Below, one piece after another: positions 17,543 to 25,749 of a stretch of DNA of 64,000 nt. Every line of letters starts with the position of its first letter. The first letter of the stretch is position 1. The notes under the pieces were generated by a model. The model saw only the letters and a program-made list of their open reading frames with translations. It did no database searches and was not told the origin of the DNA. Location: assembly GCF_011250565.1 (NCBI RefSeq), contig NZ_JAANMS010000001.1, forward strand, positions 1 to 64,000, given 5' to 3'. Position numbers and translations under genes: made by a program. The DNA is from Nocardioides sp. IC4_145. GTDB taxonomy: Bacteria > Actinomycetota > Actinomycetes > Propionibacteriales > Nocardioidaceae.

Positions 17543-18378
17543 CTGCCATCACGACCGCGCCGGGCCGGACGGGTGCCCGTCCGCGGGCCGGGCTCGCCTC
17601 GCGGGTCCGGGCCGGGGTGCGGACCACCGGGGCGATGACGCTCCTCGCCGCCTCGGCCACCAAGGGCGCGGTCACCGACATCGTCACCCGGCGCTTCTCC
17701 TGGGAGGAGTGCCTGCTGCAGGCGTGGTTCATGGTCCGGGTCTCGCTGCTGCCGACGATCCTGGTCGCGATCCCGTTCGGCGTGATCGTGTCCGTGCAGG
17801 TCGGTGGCGTGGCCCAGCAGATCGGCGCCGCGTCGTTCAGCGGCGCGGTCAACGGCATCGGCGTGCTGCGCCAGGGCGCACCGCTGGTGACCAGCCTGAT
17901 GATCGCCGGCGCGGTGGGATCGGCGATGTGCTCGGACCTCGGCGCGCGCACCATCCGCGAGGAGGTCGACGCGCTGCGGGTGATGGGCATCGACCCGGTA
18001 CGCCGCCTGGTCGCCCCGCGGCTGGTCGCCGCGGTCGGGGTCGCGCTGCTGCTCAACGTGGTGGTGGCCGTGACCGCGATCGGCACCGGCTACGCGCTCA
18101 ACGTGGGCGGCGGCGACGTCAGCTCCGGCACCTACCTCGGCTCGTTCGTGTCCTTCGCGGCCCCGAGCGACCTGGTGCTGGCCGAGCTGAAGGCAGCCGT
18201 CTTCGGGTTCATTGCGACCGTCGTGGCCGCGCACAAGGGGCTCGGCGCGACCGGCGGTCCGCGGGGCGTGGCCGAGGCGGTCAACCAGGCCGTGGTGCTG
18301 AGCTTCATCCTGCTCGCGCTCGTCAACGTCGCCCTCACGCAGGCCTACGTCCTGCTCGTCCCGCAGCGGATCGCCTGA
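17539..18378 (+). CDS. yrbEA: YrbE-type Mce permease subunit A
   Basis: 279 aa integral membrane protein of the MlaE/YrbE family. It has several hydrophobic helices (MVRVSLLPTILVAIPFGVIVS and others) and the signature loop EEVDALRVMGIDPVRRLVAPR, thought to contact the ABC ATPase. The GTG overlaps the esterase stop (GTGA). With YrbEB it forms the permease pair of a Mce lipid importer. The ATPase (MceG) is not in this window, as usual. Confidence 0.93.
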   Translation: MTAITTAPGRTGARPRAGLASRVRAGVRTTGAMTLLAASATKGAVTDIVTRRFSWEECLLQAWFMVRVSLLPTILVAIPFGVIVSVQVGGVAQQIGAASFSGAVNGIGVLRQGAPLVTSLMIAGAVGSAMCSDLGARTIREEVDALRVMGIDPVRRLVAPRLVAAVGVALLLNVVVAVTAIGTGYALNVGGGDVSSGTYLGSFVSFAAPSDLVLAELKAAVFGFIATVVAAHKGLGATGGPRGVAEAVNQAVVLSFILLALVNVALTQAYVLLVPQRIA

Positions 18379-18379
18379 C

Positions 18380-19207
18380 GTGGCCGGCTCCTCGCGCCGG
18401 TCCCGTCCCGGCACCGCCCTCCTGGCCACCGCCGGCGACGCCGCGACGTTCTCGCTGCGCGCGCTGGCCGCGACCGGCTCGACGCTGCGCCTCTACCGCA
18501 CCGAGGTGCTGCGCCAGCTGGCCGACATCAGCTGGGGCTCCGGCGCGATCGTCGTCGGCGGCGGCACCATCGGCGTGATGGTCCTGCTGGCCTTCTCCGC
18601 CGGCACCTCGCTGGGCATCGAGGGCTTCGCGGGCCTGGAGCTGGTCGGGCTCGCGCCGCTGACCGGCTTCGTCTCGGCGTCGGTCAACACCCGTGAGCTC
18701 GCCCCGCTGGTCGCGGCCCTGGCGCTGGCCGCGCAGGTCGGCTGCCGGTTCACCGCCCAGATCGGCTCGATGCGCATCCACGAGGAGATCGACGCGCTCG
18801 AGGTGATGGCGGTCCACCCGATGCGCTACCTCGTCTCGACCCGCGTGATCGCTGCGATGACGGCGATCCTGCCGCTCTACCTGATCGGCCTGATCGGCTC
18901 GTGGATCGCCTCCGAGGTGGCGGTCACCGTCCTCTTCGGGCAGTCACCGGGCACCTACCAGCACTACTTCGACACCTTCATCTCCGCGCGTGACGTCGGC
19001 TTCTCGATCGTCAAGATCCTGGTCTTCGCGCTGCTCGTCTCGCTCATCCACTGCTGGTACGGCTTCCGCGCCGCCGGCGGCCCCCAGGGCGTCGGCGAGG
19101 CGACCGGCCGGGCGATCCGCGCGTCGATCGTGGTCGTCGTGCTGGTCGACATGCTGCTGACCCTCGTCTTCTGGGGCAACGACCCCGGCTTTCGGATCTC
19201 GGGCTGA
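18380..19207 (+). CDS. yrbEB: YrbE-type Mce permease subunit B
   Basis: 275 aa. It carries the permease loop EEIDALEVMAVHPMRYLVSTR and five to six hydrophobic spans, including ILPLYLIGLIGSWIASEVAVTV and the C-terminal SIVVVVLVDMLLTLVFW. The GTG is one base after the yrbEA stop. It is the second channel subunit of the same importer. Confidence 0.93.
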   Translation: MAGSSRRSRPGTALLATAGDAATFSLRALAATGSTLRLYRTEVLRQLADISWGSGAIVVGGGTIGVMVLLAFSAGTSLGIEGFAGLELVGLAPLTGFVSASVNTRELAPLVAALALAAQVGCRFTAQIGSMRIHEEIDALEVMAVHPMRYLVSTRVIAAMTAILPLYLIGLIGSWIASEVAVTVLFGQSPGTYQHYFDTFISARDVGFSIVKILVFALLVSLIHCWYGFRAAGGPQGVGEATGRAIRASIVVVVLVDMLLTLVFWGNDPGFRISG

Positions 19208-19218
19208 CGGAGGTGGCC

Positions 19219-20286
19219 ATGGGACTCCTCGACGCGCTCCGCGGTCGCGAGCGCGACCCCTCCCACACCACCCTCGTCGTCCGCGGCGCGGTCGCGCTCG
19301 TCGTGGTGGCGCTCGCGGTCTCGGGGCTGGTCCTGGTGGGAAACGGCTCGTTCGCCGACCGCGTCGCCGCCACGATCGTCCTCGACGACGCGGGCGGCTC
19401 GTTGGTGCCCGGCGCGGACGTCAAGCACCGCGGCGTCGTGGTCGGCCGCGTCACTGCGCTCACCGGCCTCGCCGGCGGTGGCGACGACGAGCGGGTGGAG
19501 GTCGCCGTCGACCTCGACCCCGCCCTCGCCGGGGACGTCCCCGAGGAGGTCACCGCCCGCGTGCTGCCGGCCAGCGTCTTCGGCACCTCCTTCGTCGACC
19601 TGGTCGCGCCGCCGGGCGGCCCGCGCGGGCTCGCGGCCGGCGCCCGGATCTCCCAGGACCGCCGCGGCCAGACGCTGGAGATCCAGGCCGTCCTCGACGG
19701 CCTCGACCGGGTCGTCGGCGACCTCGGACCGGCCCGGCTCGCGACCGCGCTCGACGGCCTGGCCACCGCGCTGGACGGCAACGGCGAGCGGCTCGGGCGC
19801 ACCATCGAGACGCTGCACCGCTACCTGCAGCGGCTCAACCCGAGCATGCCGCGGGTGCGTCGCAACCTGACCCTGCTGGCGACCAACCTCGAGTCGTTCG
19901 CGGCGTACGCCCCCGACCTGCTCGACGCCACCGACGACGCCCTCGTCGCGGCCCGCACCGTGGTGGAGCAGGAGGGCCGCTTCGGCGCCTTGGTGCGCAG
20001 CGGCGGCCGGTCCTTCGCACGGACCGCGGGCCTGCTGGAGGCCAACGAGCGCGGGCTGGTGGACATGATCGTGCGGACCGCGGTGGTCATCGACGCCTTG
20101 TACGACGGGCGCCGCGACCTGGTGGACGGCCTGGTGTCCACCCTCGACTTCGCCGACGTCTTCGGGGAGGCGCTTTCCCACGGGCGCTACCTGCAGATCG
20201 AGGGGGACCTGCAGCTGTTCGAGGAGCCGGCGTACGGACGCGGCGCCTGCCCGTCGTACGGCGCCCACCGCGGACGGGGGTGCTGA
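19219..20286 (+). CDS. mceA: Mce family protein A (first operon)
   Basis: 355 aa from the ATG at 19219, which has GGAGG five bases upstream; the GTG at 19213 overlaps that site and is less likely. One N-terminal anchor (AVALVVVALAVSGLVLV) is followed by the MCE domain (VLDDAGGSLVPGADVKHRGVVVGRVTAL, about 45-135). A long helical region then runs to the C terminus. Mce proteins A-F assemble a hydrophobic tunnel from outer layers to the permease. Four bases of the spacer to yrbEB carry part of the ribosome site. Confidence 0.92.
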   Translation: MGLLDALRGRERDPSHTTLVVRGAVALVVVALAVSGLVLVGNGSFADRVAATIVLDDAGGSLVPGADVKHRGVVVGRVTALTGLAGGGDDERVEVAVDLDPALAGDVPEEVTARVLPASVFGTSFVDLVAPPGGPRGLAAGARISQDRRGQTLEIQAVLDGLDRVVGDLGPARLATALDGLATALDGNGERLGRTIETLHRYLQRLNPSMPRVRRNLTLLATNLESFAAYAPDLLDATDDALVAARTVVEQEGRFGALVRSGGRSFARTAGLLEANERGLVDMIVRTAVVIDALYDGRRDLVDGLVSTLDFADVFGEALSHGRYLQIEGDLQLFEEPAYGRGACPSYGAHRGRGC

Positions 20287-20287
20287 C

Positions 20288-21319
20288 GTGGCCGGCGCAC
20301 GCGGGACCCGGTCGGCAGCCGTCGGGCTGGCGATCTTCACGACGATCTCCCTGGTGCTGCTCGTCGGGCTGCACCGGATGATGACCAACGCGCCCGGCGA
20401 CGGCGCTCGCACCTGGACCGCGCGGTTCGAGTCGGTCAGCGGGCTCCGGGCCGGCGACGACGTCCGGGTGGCCGGGGTCGAGGTCGGCCGGGTCGACGCG
20501 ATCGAGGTGGTCGACGGCCAGCTCGCGCGGGTGCGCTTCTCGATGGACCCCGACCAGGAGGTGCACGAGGGCACCCGGGTCACGCTGCGCTACCAGAACC
20601 TGCTCGGCCAGCGGTACCTCGCGCTCAGCGCCCCCACCGACCCCGGCCGTCGCGGCGCGGAGCTGCCCGACGGCGCCGAGATCGCCCTCTCGCGGACCAG
20701 CCCCGGCTTCGACCTGACCGCGCTGCTCAACGGCTTCGAGCCACTCTTCTCGGTGCTCGAGCCGGCCGAGGTCAACGAGCTGGCGAGCTCCCTCGTGTCG
20801 GTGCTCCAGGGGGAGTCCGGGACGGTCGAGTCGCTGCTCCAGGGCACGGCCGAGGCCACGGCGTACCTCGCCGACCGCGACGAGGTCCTCGGTGAGGTCC
20901 TCGCCAACCTCACCCCGGTCCTGCAGAACCTCGACGAGCAGTCCGAGGACGTCGACGCCACCGTCGTCGCGCTGCGCGACCTGATGCAGGGGCTCGCGGC
21001 GGAGCGGCGCACCTTCGGCCGCTCGATCGACAACCTGGCCTCGCTGGTCGACAGCACCTCCGGCCTGCTGCGCGAGCTGCGCCCCGGCCTGAAGCGCGAC
21101 GTCGCCGCGCTGCGGGACGTCAGCGGCCTGCTCGTCGAGGAGAGCCCGCGGGTCAGCCGGGCCGTCGAGCGGCTGCCCGACCTGCTCGGCGCCTTCGCGC
21201 GGACCATGTCGTACGGCGGCTTCCTCAACGTCTACCTCTGCAACCTCGGCGTCGACCTGGCCGACCAGACGGTCTGGGTCCCCTACCGCGGGGGCCCCTA
21301 CTCAGGAGCGTGCCGGTGA
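20288..21319 (+). CDS. mceB: Mce family protein B (first operon)
   Basis: 343 aa. Anchor LAIFTTISLVLLVGLHRMM, MCE domain FESVSGLRAGDDVRVAGVEVGRVDAIEV, then a long helical part with heptad-like Leu spacing (VVALRDLMQGLAAERRTFGRSIDNLASL). The GTG follows the mceA stop by one base. It belongs to the six-subunit lipid-transport tunnel. Confidence 0.92.
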   Translation: MAGARGTRSAAVGLAIFTTISLVLLVGLHRMMTNAPGDGARTWTARFESVSGLRAGDDVRVAGVEVGRVDAIEVVDGQLARVRFSMDPDQEVHEGTRVTLRYQNLLGQRYLALSAPTDPGRRGAELPDGAEIALSRTSPGFDLTALLNGFEPLFSVLEPAEVNELASSLVSVLQGESGTVESLLQGTAEATAYLADRDEVLGEVLANLTPVLQNLDEQSEDVDATVVALRDLMQGLAAERRTFGRSIDNLASLVDSTSGLLRELRPGLKRDVAALRDVSGLLVEESPRVSRAVERLPDLLGAFARTMSYGGFLNVYLCNLGVDLADQTVWVPYRGGPYSGACR

Positions 21320-22290
21320 AGCCCCTCTCCGAGCGCGACCCGGCGAAGGTCGGGCTCGTGACCCTCCTCGTCGTGGCGCTGCTGGGCGCCGGGGTGTCCG
21401 CCGCCGCGCGGATCTCGCCCGGAACGGAGCGGTACACCGCCGTGCTCGAGCACACCGGCGGTCTGCGCGTCGGCGAGGAGGTGCAGGTGGCCGGCGTCGG
21501 CGTCGGCGAGGTCACCGACATAACGCTGGGCGACGAGGTCGTCGAGGTCGACTTCACCCTCGACGACGGCGTCCGGCTCGGCGCCGGGACGAGCGCGGAG
21601 GTCAAGGTTGCGACGCTGCTCGGCACGCACTACCTGCTCGTCTCCCCGTCGGGCGAGGGCGAGCTGGCCGACGCCACCATCCCGGCCGACCGCACGCGCG
21701 TGCCGTTCAACCTCCAGGACGTCATCGACGAGGCGGTCCCGGAGATCGACGCCTTCGACACCGCCGCCATCGAGCGGTCGCTCGCGACCGTCGCCGACAC
21801 GATGGAGGCCGCCGGCGGCGAGCTGGGCCCGGCCCTGGACGGCGTACGCCGCCTCTCCGCCGTCGTCGTGGAGCGCTCCGAGGACCTCGGGGAGCTGCTC
21901 GGCGCCACGCGCGACGTCACGCGCCGGCTCAGCGACAGCGGGGCGGACCTCGTGGCGCTCATGCGGCACGCCGACGCGATCCTCGACACGCTGCGCGTGC
22001 GCCGCGAGACCATCCACGTGCTGCTGCGCGACCTGGCCGAGCTCGGCGACCAGCTCGCCGGCGTCGTCGAGGACACCCGGGCCGACCTGGCGCCGACCCT
22101 GCGCGACCTCGTGACGGTCACCGACCTGCTCACCGAGCACGCGGGCGACCTGCGCAGGGCGGTGCGCACCCTCTCGCTGGCGTCGCGCTACTTCGCGAAC
22201 GCGAGCGGCACCGGGCCGTGGCTCGACCAGTACGTCCCCGGCGCCACCCCGGACAACCTCGAGTGCATCCGGGAGCGGGCATGCGGATGA
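21316..22290 (+). CDS. mceC: Mce family protein C (first operon)
   Basis: 324 aa from the GTG at 21316, chosen because AGGAG is 7 nt upstream and because it overlaps the mceB stop (GTGA); a GTG at 21310 would collide with the ribosome site. Anchor GLVTLLVVALLGAGVSAAA, MCE domain HTGGLRVGEEVQVAGVGVGEVTDI, helical C-terminal region. Coupled to the next gene by overlap. Confidence 0.9.
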   Translation: MKPLSERDPAKVGLVTLLVVALLGAGVSAAARISPGTERYTAVLEHTGGLRVGEEVQVAGVGVGEVTDITLGDEVVEVDFTLDDGVRLGAGTSAEVKVATLLGTHYLLVSPSGEGELADATIPADRTRVPFNLQDVIDEAVPEIDAFDTAAIERSLATVADTMEAAGGELGPALDGVRRLSAVVVERSEDLGELLGATRDVTRRLSDSGADLVALMRHADAILDTLRVRRETIHVLLRDLAELGDQLAGVVEDTRADLAPTLRDLVTVTDLLTEHAGDLRRAVRTLSLASRYFANASGTGPWLDQYVPGATPDNLECIRERACG

Positions 22291-23378
22291 CCCGGATGAC
22301 CCGGACCCGACCTCGCCGCCGCGCGACGTCGGCACTGCTGCTCGCGACGGTGCTGGCCGGGCTGCTCGGCACCGCGGGCTGCGACCCGCTCGGCCCCTCG
22401 ACGATCCGGCTCACCGCCGAGCTCGACGACGCCGCCGGCCTCTTCGTCGGCAACGACGTCGGCGTGCTGGGCGTGCCGGTCGGCGAGATCACCGCGATCG
22501 AGCCCAGCGGCGCGGTCGTCGAGGTCGAGATGGAGGTCGACGCCGACACCGACCTGCCGGCCGGCGCGGGCGCGGTCGTCGTGGCCCGCTCGGTCGCCAC
22601 CGACCGGTACCTCGAGCTGACCCCCGCCTTCGCCGACGGACCGCGGATGGAGGACGGGGACCGCATCCCGCTGGCGCGCACCCGGACGCCCGTGGAGTTC
22701 GACGAGGTGCTGGCCTCGCTGGAGGGGTTCAGCACCGGCCTGGCCGGCAAGGACGGCGACGCCCGCGCGCTGCGCCGGCTGCTCGCCTCGAGCGCAGATG
22801 CGCTCGACGGCCGCGGCGCCGACGCGAACGCCACCGTCCGCGAGCTCGCGGACGCCGCGGGCGGCCTCTCCGAGCACCGTGAGGAGCTGGTCGGCGCCGT
22901 GGACGGCCTCGACGACCTCACCGCGCTGGTGGCCGCCAACGACGACGTCGTGGACCAGTTGCTCACCAGCGTCGCCGACGCCACCGACCTGCTCGCCGAC
23001 GAGCGCAACGCCTTCGGCCGCTCGCTCACCTCGCTCAGCGGCGCGCTGGACACCCTCGCCGCGTTCGTCCGGGACAACCGCGGCGCCCTCCGCGGCTCGC
23101 TGCGCGGCCTCACCCGGGTCACCCGCAACCTGCTGGTCCACCAGGCCGACCTCGCCGAGGCGATCGAGGTCGGCCCGCTGACCTTCGCCAACATCGGCGA
23201 CGCCATCAGCGACGACGGCCGGCTCAAGGTCCGGATGCCGCTGCGGCACCTCTCGCCGGCCCACGAGGTCACCGACGCCCTCTGCGACGACGTGCTGCCC
23301 GAGGGCGTCTGCGACGAGCTCGGCACCTCGCCGGAGATCGGCGACCTCCTGCTCGCGCTGCTGGGGCTCGAGCCGTGA
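22281..23378 (+). CDS. mceD: Mce family protein D (first operon), predicted lipoprotein
   Basis: 365 aa from the ATG at 22281, with GGGAG 6 nt upstream. The N terminus is a lipoprotein signal: basic MTRMTRTRPRRRATS, hydrophobic core, then LLGTAGC. The MCE domain DDAAGLFVGNDVGVLGVPVGEITAI starts soon after. In most mce operons only the E subunit is a lipoprotein, so an acylated D subunit next to an acylated E subunit is unusual. The rest is helical, with DDVLPEGVCDELG near the end. Confidence 0.88.
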   Translation: MRMTRMTRTRPRRRATSALLLATVLAGLLGTAGCDPLGPSTIRLTAELDDAAGLFVGNDVGVLGVPVGEITAIEPSGAVVEVEMEVDADTDLPAGAGAVVVARSVATDRYLELTPAFADGPRMEDGDRIPLARTRTPVEFDEVLASLEGFSTGLAGKDGDARALRRLLASSADALDGRGADANATVRELADAAGGLSEHREELVGAVDGLDDLTALVAANDDVVDQLLTSVADATDLLADERNAFGRSLTSLSGALDTLAAFVRDNRGALRGSLRGLTRVTRNLLVHQADLAEAIEVGPLTFANIGDAISDDGRLKVRMPLRHLSPAHEVTDALCDDVLPEGVCDELGTSPEIGDLLLALLGLEP

Positions 23379-24613
23379 GCCCGGCCGTGAGCTGGGGAGC
23401 GGCCGCGCGCCGCGGCGTACCGGCTGTGGTCGGGGGGCTCCTGGCTGCGCTGGTCCTCGGCGGCTGCGGGCTCGGCGACGCGGTCGACCGGGTGCGGCCG
23501 CCCGCCGTCGGCGCAGACGAGTGGCGGCTCTCCGCCGTCGTGGACGACGCGCTCAACCTCCCGGTCGGCGCGGCGGTCAAGTCGCGCGGCCTGGTGGTCG
23601 GCCAGGTGGTCGACGTCGAGCCGGACGACTACCGCGCCCGGGTCGAGATGGCCATCGACGACGAGGTCGAGCTGCCGGAGGGCAGCCGGTTCCGGCTGCG
23701 CTACACCACTGCGCTGGGCGAGATGTACGTCGACGTGGAGCCGGCCCCCGACGGGAAGCCGCTCGCCGACGGGGACGTCGTGCGCGGCCCGGCCGTCACC
23801 ACCTCCGCCACCGTCGAGGACACCCTCGCCTCGGCGTCCCTGCTGGTCAACGGCGGCGGGCTCGGCCAGCTCCAAACGGTCGTCTCCGAGCTGAACACCG
23901 CGCTCGACGGCCGGGTCGGTGCGACCCGCGGCGTGCTGACCGAGACCGACCGGTTCTTCTCCGAGGCGCTGGCCAGCACCCGCCAGATCGACCGGGTGCT
24001 CGACAGCCTGGTCGGGGCCGCCCGCACGCTGGACCGGCGCGAGGCGACCATCGACGCCGCCCTGCGCGACCTGGCCCCCGCCGCCCGCACGCTGACGCGC
24101 AACACCGACGACCTGGCCCGGCTGCTGCGACGCAGCGACCGGCTCGCCGTCGTCGCCGACCGGCTCGTCCGGCGGACCCGGACCGACCTCGGCATCGTCG
24201 TCGACGAGCTCGGCCCGGTGCTCGAGGAGGTGCTGTCCGCGCGCGACCAGCTCGTCCCGGGCCTGGACACGCTCGCGGAGTTCGGCGAGCTCGCCGACGC
24301 CGCGTCGCCCACCGACTACCTCAACCTGCGCTTCCGCCTCGACGCCAGCGCCGCGCTGGTGCCCGGTGGGCTGAGCCCCGGCTCGGACGAGGGAGGCGAC
24401 GGCCGGGGCGGCGGGAACGGCGGCGGGAGCGGCGGCGGCTCCGGTGGCGGGCTGCCCGGGCTCCCTGGCCTGCCCGGCCTGCCGGGTCTTCCCGAGCTGC
24501 CGGGACTGCCCGGCCTGGGCGGGCTGCTGGGCCTGGGCCAGAAGCAGGGTTCCGACCTCCCCTGGCTGCTCGGCCTGCGACCGGAGCCAGGACCCGGGGA
24601 GGCGCGCCGATGA
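23375..24613 (+). CDS. mceE: Mce family lipoprotein E (first operon)
   Basis: 412 aa. The lipobox is LVLGGC at about residues 26-31, then the MCE domain VVDDALNLPVGAAVKSRGLVVGQVVDVE. The C terminus is unusual: a Gly/Ser run (GGNGGGSGGGSGGG) followed by repeated Leu-Pro-Gly triplets and a Leu/Gly-rich end. The mce4E protein has a comparable Pro/Gly/Leu tail. GTG overlaps the mceD stop; ATGA overlaps mceF. Confidence 0.92.
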   Translation: MSPAVSWGAAARRGVPAVVGGLLAALVLGGCGLGDAVDRVRPPAVGADEWRLSAVVDDALNLPVGAAVKSRGLVVGQVVDVEPDDYRARVEMAIDDEVELPEGSRFRLRYTTALGEMYVDVEPAPDGKPLADGDVVRGPAVTTSATVEDTLASASLLVNGGGLGQLQTVVSELNTALDGRVGATRGVLTETDRFFSEALASTRQIDRVLDSLVGAARTLDRREATIDAALRDLAPAARTLTRNTDDLARLLRRSDRLAVVADRLVRRTRTDLGIVVDELGPVLEEVLSARDQLVPGLDTLAEFGELADAASPTDYLNLRFRLDASAALVPGGLSPGSDEGGDGRGGGNGGGSGGGSGGGLPGLPGLPGLPGLPELPGLPGLGGLLGLGQKQGSDLPWLLGLRPEPGPGEARR

Positions 24614-25707
24614 CCCGGCTGTTGCGGAACCGGCTCGTGCTGAGCCTGGTAGGGCTGGTGGCGGCGTTCGTCGGGTGCGCGACCTACCTCGTGACCGTCG
24701 TGCTCGACGTCCCGCTGACGGGTCGCGCGGACACGGTGACCGTCGAGATGCCGCGGACCGGCGGGCTGTTCGAGGGCTCCCCGGCGGCGTACCGCGGCGT
24801 CCGCGTCGGCACCGTGACCGACGTCGGGCTCGACCCGGCCGGGGGAGCGGTGGCGACCATCTCCCTGCGCCCCGGCGTCGAGGTGCCCCGCGACGCCCGG
24901 GCGGTGGTGCGGAGCCTGTCGCCGGTGGGCGAGCAGTTCCTCGACTTCCAGCCCGAGCGGGCCGGCGGGCCGTTCCTGGCCGACGGCGACGTCGTCCGCG
25001 CCACGGCCGCGGACGTGCCCGTCTCGATGGCCGCGGCCGCCGACGGGCTCGACAACCTGCTCGACAACGTCGACGGCCGTGACGTCCGCGTGCTGCTGCG
25101 CGAGCTCGCTGCGGCCACCAGCGGCACCGGCGACGACCTCGAGGACCTGCTGGTCTCGGTCGACGAGGTCGCCGGCGCGCTGGACGAGGCGTGGCCGCAG
25201 ACCGACCGGTTGCTCGACAACGGGCAGCGGGTGGGCGAGCTGGTCGCGGCGCACCGCGGCGACCTGGAGACCTTCTCGAGCTCCGCACGGCGGTTCGCGT
25301 CGTGGCTGGAGGAGTTCGACCCCGAGTTCCGCAGGATCCTGCGGCGCGCGCCCGCCGACCTCGACACGCTCGGCGACCTCGCCGACGACCTCGGCGTGCA
25401 CCTCCCGCCGGCGCTCCGGGAGCTCGTCGCGATCAGCGACCTGGCGGCCGACCGCGACCCGCACCTGCGCCAGCTGACCCGGAACCTCGGCTTCGGCACC
25501 AGCCGCTTCGCCTCCGCCTTCCGCGACGGCTGGCTCGGGGTCGACCTGCTCATCGCCGGGCAGGAGCAGTGCACCTACGGCACCCCGCACCGCCCGCCGA
25601 TGTCGACCGATCGCAAGCCGATCAACCGCGAGGGCCGGTGCGCGATGGACGACGAGGTCTGGCGCGGGGCCGAGCACGCGCCCCCGCCGGTCGACCGCTT
25701 CCGGTAG
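24610..25707 (+). CDS. mceF: Mce family protein F (first operon)
   Basis: 365 aa from the ATG at 24610, which overlaps the mceE stop. The frame is open far upstream but that segment is a shadow of mceE. Anchor LVLSLVGLVAAFVGCATYLV, MCE domain MPRTGGLFEGSPAAYRGVRVGTVTDVGL, long helical domain. The C-terminal part has ECTYGTPHRPPMSTDR-like sequence typical of MceF ends. Last gene of the contiguous mce run. Confidence 0.92.
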   Translation: MTRLLRNRLVLSLVGLVAAFVGCATYLVTVVLDVPLTGRADTVTVEMPRTGGLFEGSPAAYRGVRVGTVTDVGLDPAGGAVATISLRPGVEVPRDARAVVRSLSPVGEQFLDFQPERAGGPFLADGDVVRATAADVPVSMAAAADGLDNLLDNVDGRDVRVLLRELAAATSGTGDDLEDLLVSVDEVAGALDEAWPQTDRLLDNGQRVGELVAAHRGDLETFSSSARRFASWLEEFDPEFRRILRRAPADLDTLGDLADDLGVHLPPALRELVAISDLAADRDPHLRQLTRNLGFGTSRFASAFRDGWLGVDLLIAGQEQCTYGTPHRPPMSTDRKPINREGRCAMDDEVWRGAEHAPPPVDRFR

Positions 25708-25713
25708 GCACCG

Positions 25714-25742
25714 TTCTTAAATGGGGCCGGCCTGCCTACACT
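25714..25742 (+). promoter_or_regulatory. Promoter of the carboxyltransferase gene
   Basis: TTCTTA (25714-25719) and TACACT (25737-25742) are spaced 17 bp apart. The -10 box ends 7 nt before the GTG at 25750, so the mRNA should be leaderless and the gene independent of the mce operon. Confidence 0.55.
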
Positions 25743-25749
25743 CCGCCGC

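Noticed and set aside
17539..18429. Minus-strand frames over yrbEA that look enriched in Thr/Ser
   Set aside because: Frame shadows of membrane-protein codons; no start signal.
22130..25288. 1052-codon minus-strand open frame over mceD-F
   Set aside because: Antisense shadow; the plus strand reads as canonical Mce proteins.
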